Assembly: GCF_900142895.1 (NCBI RefSeq)
Contig: NZ_LT670847.1
Span: 682,001 to 746,000, forward strand
Direction of reading: 5' to 3'
Length of the DNA: 64,000 bases
From: Vreelandella subglaciescola
GTDB lineage: Bacteria > Pseudomonadota > Gammaproteobacteria > Pseudomonadales > Halomonadaceae
Positions 57,978-64,000 of this stretch are shown here, in pieces; position 1 is the stretch's first letter, and every line of letters begins with the position of its first letter. The notes under the pieces are model-generated. The model saw only the letters and a list, made by a program, of their open reading frames with translations. It did no database searches and was not told the origin of the DNA. The translations under genes and the position numbers were made by a program.

Positions 57978-59113
57978 CGACTGAGTGCCCTCGCACCCCC
58001 TTTCATGGGTCATATCGGCCGGAAGATTGCGAATTTCTCCTGACGCCGATTGAGGCCAACTACCTCACGATTGAGGAAAAAGAACGGCGCATACAGTCCG
58101 GGGAAGCGCATTACAGCGAAATGATCCACCGCGAGGCACCGCCTAGCGCGGAATACCTGGCGTTGTTTGAGCGTCTGTGCGAGCACTATACCCAGCGCCT
58201 GGCCGGCGAAATACGCGAGCTGGCAGCACAGGTAGTGGCGGACGCCGGCCGGTCGGAGCGCCCTGTCACGCTGGTGAGCCTGGTACGGGCCGGCACGCCG
58301 GTGGGCGCACTGCTGCGCCGGGCATTGGTCGACCATGAGCGCCAGCCCTGCCGCCACTACAGCGTGTCGATCATTCGGGATCGTGGCATTGATAGCGCGG
58401 CGCTGGACTACCTGCTGGACGAAAAGGGCGTCGCGCCGGAGCGGGTGTTCTTCGTGGATGCCTGGACGGCAAAGGGCGTGATTACCCGCGAGCTGCGCCA
58501 AGACATTGAGCGCTACAACGCACAGCGGGCGCATCTGGGCAAAAGCACGTTGCCGGTACGCCTGGTGGTCGTCTCCGACATTGGCGGCACCGCCGACATG
58601 GCCGCGACCTACGAGGACTACGCCATTCCATCAGGCATCTTGAATGCCACCGTATCCGGGCTGGTGTCACGCTCGGTGCTCAACGATCAAGTGCCGGCCG
58701 GCGCGTTCCACGGCTGCGTGCTTTACCAAGATCTGGCCGAGCATGACCAGACGCAAGCCTTTGTTGAGCGAATCAGCGCGGCCTTGCCTGCCGACGCCGC
58801 CGCGGGGGATGACCGGGGCGATGAGCGGCGCGCCACGCAGCAGGCCTTGATGGGCGACATGCTGGACAAGCTCAAAAGCCGCTACGACATCGCCGATATT
58901 AATCACATCAAACCCGGCATTGCCGAGGCCACCCGGGTGATGTTGCGCCGCGTCCCCGCTTTATTGATCGTGCGCGACGAGTGCCATCCTGATGTTCAGC
59001 ATCTGCTGTTGCTGGCGAATGAGAAGAACGTCCCCGTTCACATTCGTGGTGACATGCCCTTTCACGCCTGTTCGCTGATCAAAGCCTTGACTGAGAGTAA
59101 GGAGGTGGCATGA
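57974..59113 (+). CDS. StiP/PRTase_1-family protein (Ter-associated)
   Basis: This 379-residue protein belongs to the family variously labelled cysteine protease StiP or PRTase_1 (PF11202 type). It begins with GSYRPEDCEFLLTPIE, has LVSLVRAGTPVGALLRRAL, then RVFFVDAWTAKGVITREL in place of a classical PRPP loop, and the block VVSDIGGTADMAATYEDYAI. Comparative work reads it as a second phosphoribosyltransferase-like enzyme of the Ter metabolite pathway; the protease label has weak support. Coupled to the HAD and lyase genes by ATGA overlaps. Confidence 0.85.
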   Translation: MTTECPRTPFHGSYRPEDCEFLLTPIEANYLTIEEKERRIQSGEAHYSEMIHREAPPSAEYLALFERLCEHYTQRLAGEIRELAAQVVADAGRSERPVTLVSLVRAGTPVGALLRRALVDHERQPCRHYSVSIIRDRGIDSAALDYLLDEKGVAPERVFFVDAWTAKGVITRELRQDIERYNAQRAHLGKSTLPVRLVVVSDIGGTADMAATYEDYAIPSGILNATVSGLVSRSVLNDQVPAGAFHGCVLYQDLAEHDQTQAFVERISAALPADAAAGDDRGDERRATQQALMGDMLDKLKSRYDIADINHIKPGIAEATRVMLRRVPALLIVRDECHPDVQHLLLLANEKNVPVHIRGDMPFHACSLIKALTESKEVA

Positions 59114-59982
59114 CAACACCACGCTACGGCGCCCTGGGTGCGTCGCTGTATGTGCCGGCGACCCATAAACACTTGGGCACTATCTTGGCCGAGGGGTGCG
59201 CCAGCGCGCGCTCCATCATTGTTTGCACCGAAGATGCCGTGGCCGCCGAGGAAGTGGAGTGGTGCCTGCATCGTTTGATGAAGGAATTGCGCGAGACGCC
59301 GGCCTCGGTGCCCCACCTGCGATTTTTGCGCCCGCGCTCCCCTGCGCTATTGCGGGAAGTGCTACAAGGCGGTGAGCGGACGGTCGCGGCGCTGGATGGC
59401 GTAGTGCTGCCCAAGTTCGATCACCTGTCCGCGCCGGAGTGGGCTGACACCTTGGCGCTGGCCCCTGACTTGCCGATCATGCCGACACTGGAAACCGCCA
59501 TGATGTTCCAGGAAACAACGGCCTTGCAGACGCTCGCCGCCCTACAGCACATGACTAATCCAGTGATTGCGCTGCGGATCGGGGCTAACGACCTGCTGGG
59601 TGCGCTGGGCCTCAAGCGCCAGCCCGGGCAGACCATTTACGATACGCCGCTGCGCTCCACCCTTGAGCGGATAATCACCCTGTTTCGGCCGGCCGGTTAC
59701 GAGCTCTCAGCCCCGGTGTGCGACCTGATCGGCGAGCCGGAGACGCTGGCACGAGAAATCGTGCAGGACATTGCCTGGGGCTTTTACGCCAAGACCTGCG
59801 TGCATCCCACACAGATTGATGTGATTGAAGCGCATTTGTCTCAGGCTCTTGCCCGCCAACACACCCTGGCGGTGGCATTAATGCAGAGCGATCAAGCCGT
59901 GTTCAAACACGACGGGCAGATGCTGGAGCAAACCTGCCATCAAGCGTGGGCCAGTCGCGTAAACGGCTTAGTAGCCACCTGA
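59110..59982 (+). CDS. CitE-like HpcH/HpaI-family lyase (Ter-associated)
   Basis: This 290-residue TIM-barrel protein belongs to the HpcH/HpaI aldolase / citrate lyase beta family. Visible blocks are ALGASLYVPATHKHLG, VVLPKFDHLSAPEWAD, PIMPTLETAMMFQET (metal-binding Glu) and VIALRIGANDLLGALGLKR, then KTCVHPTQIDVIEAHL. The family cleaves or forms C-C bonds with CoA or keto-acid substrates; the substrate here is unknown. It is the last of four ATGA-coupled genes. A 103-bp leader with a small hairpin (60041-60057) separates it from the TerZ-like gene. Confidence 0.87.
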   Translation: MTTPRYGALGASLYVPATHKHLGTILAEGCASARSIIVCTEDAVAAEEVEWCLHRLMKELRETPASVPHLRFLRPRSPALLREVLQGGERTVAALDGVVLPKFDHLSAPEWADTLALAPDLPIMPTLETAMMFQETTALQTLAALQHMTNPVIALRIGANDLLGALGLKRQPGQTIYDTPLRSTLERIITLFRPAGYELSAPVCDLIGEPETLAREIVQDIAWGFYAKTCVHPTQIDVIEAHLSQALARQHTLAVALMQSDQAVFKHDGQMLEQTCHQAWASRVNGLVAT

Positions 59983-60085
59983 TGTCAACGCGAAACCATG
60001 ACTTATAGCCCGCCGGCACCTTGCCAGCGACCCTTTACCCCGTCAGAACGCCTGACGATCATTGAAAGCACATTGGAGATACATC

Positions 60086-60694
60086 ATGGCGATTAGCCTC
60101 TCGAAAGGTCAGCGCATCAGTCTTGAGAAGAACGGCGGCAGCCTCAAGCACATCGAAATCGGAGCCAATTGGGGTGCGATTGAAAAGAAAACGTTGTTCG
60201 GTGGCAAGAAACATGTCGCGGTCGATCTGGACGCCTCCGTTGGCCTGTTTGATGCCCAAGGCAGCTTGGTGGATACCGTCTGGTATGGGCAACTGAAATC
60301 CAAGTGCGGCGCGATTCAGCACAGCGGTGATGACCGTCAAGGTGACACCGGGGGTGATGATGGGCTCGATAACGAAGTGATCAAAATCAATCTCGACAGC
60401 CTCCCGGCAAACGTCGATAAGCTGGCACTGGTGCTTAACTCTTATTCCCAGCAAAAGTTCGACGCCATCCCCTTTGCCGGCATTCGCATCCATGACGGTG
60501 CGGCATCAGGCCCTGACGGGGTGTTCGCCACCTTCGACGTGGCCCATGACGCCTCGTTTAACGGCAGCGTGAGCATGATTCTGGGTTCCGTATATCGCCA
60601 CGAAAGCGGCTGGAAGTTCCGCTCTATCGGCGCGACGATTGCCGAGAAAGACCTGAAAGGCAGCCTCAAAGCCTTTGCCGAAAATTACGCCTAA
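60086..60694 (+). CDS. TerD-family protein, TerZ-like
   Basis: This 202-residue TerD-fold protein starts MAISLSKGQRISLEKNGGSL and keeps VAVDLDASVGLFDAQGSLVD. Its acidic loop is altered and longer (HSGDDRQGDTGGDDGLDNEVI) than the GEGEGDDE site of TerD and TerE, as in TerZ/TerX-type members. It ends FAENYA. GGAG lies 7 bases before ATG 60086; the frame is open back to 60062 without support. It is the third TerD paralogue in the locus and is followed by a terminator. Confidence 0.85.
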   Translation: MAISLSKGQRISLEKNGGSLKHIEIGANWGAIEKKTLFGGKKHVAVDLDASVGLFDAQGSLVDTVWYGQLKSKCGAIQHSGDDRQGDTGGDDGLDNEVIKINLDSLPANVDKLALVLNSYSQQKFDAIPFAGIRIHDGAASGPDGVFATFDVAHDASFNGSVSMILGSVYRHESGWKFRSIGATIAEKDLKGSLKAFAENYA

Positions 60695-60715
60695 TTATTC
60701 ACCATAAGAAGGTTA

Positions 60716-60740
60716 AGCCGCCCCCAACGGGGCGGTTATT
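60716..60740 (+). terminator. terminator after the TerZ-like gene
   Basis: AGCCGCCCC, loop CAAC, GGGGCGGTT forms a 9-bp stem (one G-U pair) ending in TTATT. It ends only 6 bases before the next start codon. Confidence 0.75.
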
Positions 60741-60746
60741 GATGCC

Positions 60747-61187
60747 ATGATTAGAGTAGTCCCTGACCAGCAAGATGTCCCTACCTACATCGCCTACTTC
60801 TGGGATAGGCTTCTGCAAGAGCCCAACGAGCTTGATGAAGACCCCATTATTCGCCTGGGGAAAAAGCCCCGTTATTACGCCCGTCGAGACTTGGTGAAGG
60901 TGAAAACCAGTGAAGCGCTAGCAGAGTGGGCAACAAAGTGGCTCACGCCAGAGGACTGGCGAAGGGCGCGGGATGCGGTACGGGCATCACGGTATAAGGA
61001 ACGCAACAAGCTGGTAAGAGCCAGCATGAGCAAGGACACAAAAACCCTGCTTGATGATCGCGCCAAGCAATACGAGCTCCCCCTATGGCGTTACCTCGAA
61101 CGCCTGGGGCTTACCGAACAAGCCTTGTGGGACTTGGAAGTTCGTGCCGACCTTTGCCTGGCAGAGGATGACGAGGTGCCCCGATAG
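60747..61187 (+). CDS. Putative MatP-like ribbon-helix-helix DNA-binding protein
   Basis: This 146-residue basic protein has no signal or membrane segment. Residues about 58-90 (EWATKWLTPEDWRRARDAVR, then ASRYKERNK) resemble the MatP helical region, which has WIDKHMNPE and TIRARRKRH at the same spacing. The next stretch (MSKDTKTLLDDRAKQYELPL) could be the strand and first helix of a ribbon-helix-helix. In E. coli MatP binds matS and organises the replication terminus. The match is from memory and moderate. There is no ribosome-binding site, and a terminator hairpin ends just before the ATG, so expression is uncertain. It could instead be a mobile-element regulator. Confidence 0.45.
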   Translation: MIRVVPDQQDVPTYIAYFWDRLLQEPNELDEDPIIRLGKKPRYYARRDLVKVKTSEALAEWATKWLTPEDWRRARDAVRASRYKERNKLVRASMSKDTKTLLDDRAKQYELPLWRYLERLGLTEQALWDLEVRADLCLAEDDEVPR

Positions 61188-61278
61188 TAGCCATGCCAAT
61201 GATTTATCTCCGTTTACCGGACAACTCTGATGACCGAGAAGGCACTCGTACTCAGGAAGCCACCATTTTGACGGTTTT

Positions 61279-61294
61279 CGACAACTTATTGTCG
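61279..61294. promoter_or_regulatory. candidate operator upstream of cdhC
   Basis: CGACAACTTATTGTCG is a perfect 6-bp inverted repeat with a 4-base centre, 67 bases upstream of cdhC. It follows TTGACG (61268-61273), a good -35-like hexamer without a matching -10. It is a plausible binding site for the carnitine regulator, by position only. Confidence 0.35.
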
Positions 61295-61360
61295 TCTTTT
61301 GTACACTTCTTGCTACGCATCTAAGGGACACTCCCTGTAACGTTTCGCAAGGAGATCCCC

Positions 61361-62281
61361 ATGAACCGCAATGTCATCCTGACCTGTGCTGTCACTGGCG
61401 CCGGAGATACCACCGGCAAGAACCCCAATGTCCCGATCACCCCCAAACAGATCGCCGACAGCTGCATTGAGGCCGCTCGGGCCGGTGCCAGCATCGCGCA
61501 CATCCACGTGCGCGACCCCGAAACCGGCGGCATCAGCCACTCTGTGGATCACTTCCGCGAAGTGATGGAGCGGGTCCGCGAGGCGGATACCGACATCGTC
61601 ATGAACATCACCGCCGGCGGCGGCGGCGACTGGATTCCGGACGTCGAGGACCCGACCCGCGGCGGCCCCGGCACCGACATCCAAACCCCGGCCCAGCGCC
61701 ACGAACCGGTGGGCGAACTCCTCCCGGAACTCTGCACCCTGGACTGCGGCAGCCTCAACTTCGGCGATATGGTTTACGTCAACACCGCCGACTGGCTGCG
61801 CGAGCACGCCCGCCTGGTACAGGCCGCCGGCGTCAAGCCCGAGCTGGAGTGCTTCGATCTGGGCCACGTCTGGTTCGCCCGCCAGCTGCAGCAGGAAGGC
61901 CTGATCGACGGCGATCCGCTTTATCAGCTGTGCCTGGGCATCCCCTGGGGAGCTGAAGCCGATACCGAAACCATGCTGGCAATGCGCAACAAACTGCCGC
62001 AAGACGCCAACTGGGCCGCCTTCGGCATCGGCCGCCACCAGATGCCCATGGTCGCCCAAGCCATGCTGCTCGGTGGCCACGCTCGGGTCGGCCTGGAGGA
62101 CAATCTCATGCTCAAGAAAGGCGAGTTAGCCACCAACGGCGGTCTGGTCGAGAAAGCCGGCGGCATCATCGAATCGCTCGGCGGCCGCGTCATGACGCCG
62201 GCCGAAACCCGCGCGCATCTCAAGCTGCGCGACCCGAACACCGGCCTGACCGTCGACACAGCCGCAGGAGGTGACGCATGA
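61361..62281 (+). CDS. cdhC: 3-Dehydrocarnitine cleavage enzyme CdhC (BKACE family)
   Basis: CdhC converts 3-dehydrocarnitine and acetyl-CoA to betainyl-CoA and acetoacetate. The 306-residue protein belongs to the beta-keto acid cleavage (DUF849) family: it has the metal ligands of HIHVRD (His47, His49), the conserved [10 protein letters not shown] and the strand [12 protein letters not shown]. The late block [20 protein letters not shown] is typical. AAGGAG lies about 8 bases before ATG 61361. The next gene, a carnitine dehydrogenase, supports this substrate. The stop overlaps cdhA by 4 bases. Confidence 0.92.
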   Translation: MNRNVILTCAVTGAGDTTGKNPNVPITPKQIADSCIEAARAGASIAHIHVRDPETGGISHSVDHFREVMERVREADTDIVMNITAGGGGDWIPDVEDPTRGGPGTDIQTPAQRHEPVGELLPELCTLDCGSLNFGDMVYVNTADWLREHARLVQAAGVKPELECFDLGHVWFARQLQQEGLIDGDPLYQLCLGIPWGAEADTETMLAMRNKLPQDANWAAFGIGRHQMPMVAQAMLLGGHARVGLEDNLMLKKGELATNGGLVEKAGGIIESLGGRVMTPAETRAHLKLRDPNTGLTVDTAAGGDA

Positions 62282-63234
62282 GCCAGCAATTAACCGTCAT
62301 CGGCACCGGCGTCATCGGCAACGGCTGGATCGCCCGGGCGCTGGCCCAAGGCTGGGACGTGGTCGCCTTCGATCCGGCCGAAGGCGCTGAGGCACGCACT
62401 CGAACTTTCGTCAAAAGTGCCTGGCCGTCGCTTGAAAAGCGGGGGCTGGCCGAGAGCGCCGACCCTGCGCGGCTGACCTTCGTTGACAGCCTGGAGGCGG
62501 CCGTCGAGGGCGCCGACCTGATCCAGGAAAACGTCCCCGAGCGCCTTGAACTCAAGCGCGAGATTTTGGCCAAGCTGGACGCCGTCGCCGCACCGAGCGC
62601 GATCATCGGCTCGTCCACTTCGGGTTTTAAGCCGAGCGACCTGCAGCAGGACTGCACCCATGAGCCGGGGCGCGTGATCGTCGCCCATCCCTTCAATCCG
62701 GTCTATCTGCTGCCGCTGGTGGAGCTGGTGGGCGGTGAAGCCACCAGCACCGAACACACTGGCATCGCCCAGAAACTCTACCAGTCCCTGGCCATGCGGC
62801 CACTGATCGTGCGTCGTGAAATCGAAGGGCATATCGCCGACCGGCTGATGGAGGCGCTGTGGCGCGAGGCCTTGCACCTAGTCAATGACGGCGTGGCCAC
62901 CACCGAGGAGATAGACGCCGCCGTGGTCTACGGCTGTGGCTTGCGCTGGTCACTGATGGGCACCTTCCTGACCTTCCACCTGGCCGGTGGCGAGCCAGGC
63001 ATGCGCCATATGCTCGAGCAGTTCGGACCGGCACTGAAGCTGCCATGGACCAAGCTCGAGGCGCCGGAGCTCACCGATGAACTGATCGACAAGGTCGTCG
63101 AAGGCTGCGAATTCCAGGCCGCTGGCCGGCCCGTCGCCGAGCTCGATCGGCGCCGCGATGATTTCCTGGTCGAGCTGCTCGACCTGGTGCAGAAGTATTG
63201 GCCCGAGGCCGAAGGCCTCGAGGGGCGCATTTGA
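62278..63234 (+). CDS. cdhA: L-carnitine 3-dehydrogenase
   Basis: CdhA oxidises L-carnitine to 3-dehydrocarnitine with NAD+. The 318-residue protein is a 3-hydroxyacyl-CoA-dehydrogenase-type enzyme: Rossmann motif GTGVIG at residues 9-14, the block [28 protein letters not shown] and the catalytic-histidine region [16 protein letters not shown]. The C-terminal domain has [20 protein letters not shown]. It is coupled to cdhC by ATGA and to cdhB by TGATG. Confidence 0.95.
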   Translation: MSQQLTVIGTGVIGNGWIARALAQGWDVVAFDPAEGAEARTRTFVKSAWPSLEKRGLAESADPARLTFVDSLEAAVEGADLIQENVPERLELKREILAKLDAVAAPSAIIGSSTSGFKPSDLQQDCTHEPGRVIVAHPFNPVYLLPLVELVGGEATSTEHTGIAQKLYQSLAMRPLIVRREIEGHIADRLMEALWREALHLVNDGVATTEEIDAAVVYGCGLRWSLMGTFLTFHLAGGEPGMRHMLEQFGPALKLPWTKLEAPELTDELIDKVVEGCEFQAAGRPVAELDRRRDDFLVELLDLVQKYWPEAEGLEGRI

Positions 63235-63695
63235 TGGCATTACTCGAGACCTGCGTCGCCCCGGAATGGGTCGACTACAATGGCCACATGAACGACGCCG
63301 AATACGCCCGTGTCTTCTCCCAGGGCGTGGAAGCACTGATGACCGCCATCGGCCTCGACGAGGCCGGTTGTCGGCAGCATGGCTATACCATCTACACCCT
63401 AGAGACCCACCTTTGCTATCGTCGCGAGGCTCACGAGGGTCAACCGCTCAACGTCGAGGCAACGGTGCTCGACCGCGACGCTAAACGGCTGCATGTATTT
63501 TTCGAAATGCGTGATGCCGAGCGCAATCTGCTGGCCACCAGCGAGCAGATGCTAATGGGCATCGACAGCGAGGCCGGCCGGCCAGCGCCCTTCCCGGCGT
63601 CGGTCGAGGCAGCCATTAGTACGCTGCCGAGTCTCGCCGCCGATGCCTGGCCGCCACTAGCCGGGCGCCGCATTGGACTGCCGAATCGGCGCTGA
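63234..63695 (+). CDS. cdhB: Betainyl-CoA thioesterase CdhB
   Basis: CdhB hydrolyses betainyl-CoA to glycine betaine and CoA. The 153-residue hot-dog-fold thioesterase has the 4-hydroxybenzoyl-CoA-thioesterase signature PEWVDYNGHMNDAEYARVFS, with the catalytic Asp14, and a later strand THLCYRREAHEGQPLNVEA. ATG 63234 overlaps the cdhA stop (TGATG); the frame is open to 63198 but that lies inside cdhA. Some bacteria carry this enzyme fused to the dehydrogenase; here they are separate. Confidence 0.92.
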   Translation: MALLETCVAPEWVDYNGHMNDAEYARVFSQGVEALMTAIGLDEAGCRQHGYTIYTLETHLCYRREAHEGQPLNVEATVLDRDAKRLHVFFEMRDAERNLLATSEQMLMGIDSEAGRPAPFPASVEAAISTLPSLAADAWPPLAGRRIGLPNRR

Positions 63696-63750
63696 CGCAG
63701 CGTGTGGGCGGTAGATAGATGACTCGCTTACCTTATCACCCGGCATTTGT

Positions 63751-64000
63751 TCAGATCGATCGAGCCTGCCTGGGCGAGCAACGGTAGCGCTGGCGGAAAG
63801 CCCTGGAGAAGCTGGAGCTCGACGCGAAGCCGCAAGCCAGGCCCACCACCAGCACATCAAGATCGGTTTCTGTTAACAGGTAGTGCGCTCGCTGCAGGCG
63901 CAGGTCCAGATACCAGTCGCGAGGCGAACGGCCTAACTCGTGCTCAAAAATACGTTGCAACTGGCGCAGCGAGACCCCGCTGCGCCGTGCAATGTCGGCC
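63751..64000 (-). CDS. AraC-family regulator, CdhR-like (5' part beyond the window)
   Basis: The last 82 residues of an AraC-type double helix-turn-helix domain are present and continue past base 64000. The visible part reads ARRSGVSLRQLQRIFEHELG and later LACGFASSSSFSRAFRQRYR, both typical of the two helix-turn-helix units. Convergent placement beside cdhCAB suggests the carnitine regulator CdhR, a GATR-type (amidotransferase-like) activator in Pseudomonas. The N-terminal sensor domain that would confirm this is outside the window. Confidence 0.75.
   Translation of the reverse strand, partial: ADIARRSGVSLRQLQRIFEHELGRSPRDWYLDLRLQRAHYLLTETDLDVLVVGLACGFASSSSFSRAFRQRYRCSPRQARSI

Overview
The window is GC-rich chromosomal DNA from a gammaproteobacterium. 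Gene order, protein character (many acidic proteins) and a route from carnitine to glycine betaine all fit a halophile of the Halomonadaceae (Halomonas-like). That assignment rests on remembered synteny, not on a search. Almost all of it is densely packed core genome with short intergenic gaps. I see no rRNA, no tRNA and no CRISPR array.

Layout. 1-3932: end of lptB, then rpoN-hpf-ptsN-rapZ-npr, the sigma-54 / nitrogen-PTS cluster. 3964-7534: pmbA (tldE) and tldD on the minus strand, with plus-strand yjgA (darP) between them. 7531-15494 (minus): mreB-mreC-mreD-rng-yhdP, running into tldD; the maf gene often found here is absent. 15714-19017: gatCAB, the amidotransferase for Gln-tRNA/Asn-tRNA. 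19036-19141: a REP-like element of five consecutive hairpins. 19167-31646: housekeeping genes (sixA, gpsA, htpG, a DUF1232 gene, slt, a LysE exporter, a cold-shock gene, an acidic lipoprotein, a YegS-like lipid kinase, pepN, yajQ). 31906-32505: cobO. 32589-45830 (minus): the conserved run nnr-tsaE-amiB-mutL-miaA-hfq-hflX-hflK-hflC-hisZ-purA. 45920-51151: queG, orn, rsgA, a rhodanese, psd and a DUF2628 gene.

51575-60694 is the accessory part and the most interesting region. It is a tellurite-resistance-type (Ter) stress locus: terA facing away from terB-terC-terD-terE, then a tightly coupled four-gene operon (TRSP-type phosphoribosyltransferase, HAD phosphatase, StiP/PRTase_1 protein, CitE-like lyase), then a TerZ-like gene. 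The four enzymes match the predicted nucleoside-like-metabolite pathway described for Ter systems, but the ATP-grasp enzyme usually found with it is not in the window. An IS30-family transposase remnant lies just upstream of terA. A possible MatP-like ribbon-helix-helix gene follows the locus.

61361-64000 is the carnitine catabolic operon cdhC-cdhA-cdhB, with the end of a convergent AraC/GATR-type regulator (cdhR-like). It should convert L-carnitine to glycine betaine, a compatible solute and a carbon and nitrogen source.

Most operons show translational coupling (ATGA or TGATG overlaps). Clear intrinsic terminators follow htpG, the cold-shock gene, cobO, hflC, terE and the TerZ-like gene.
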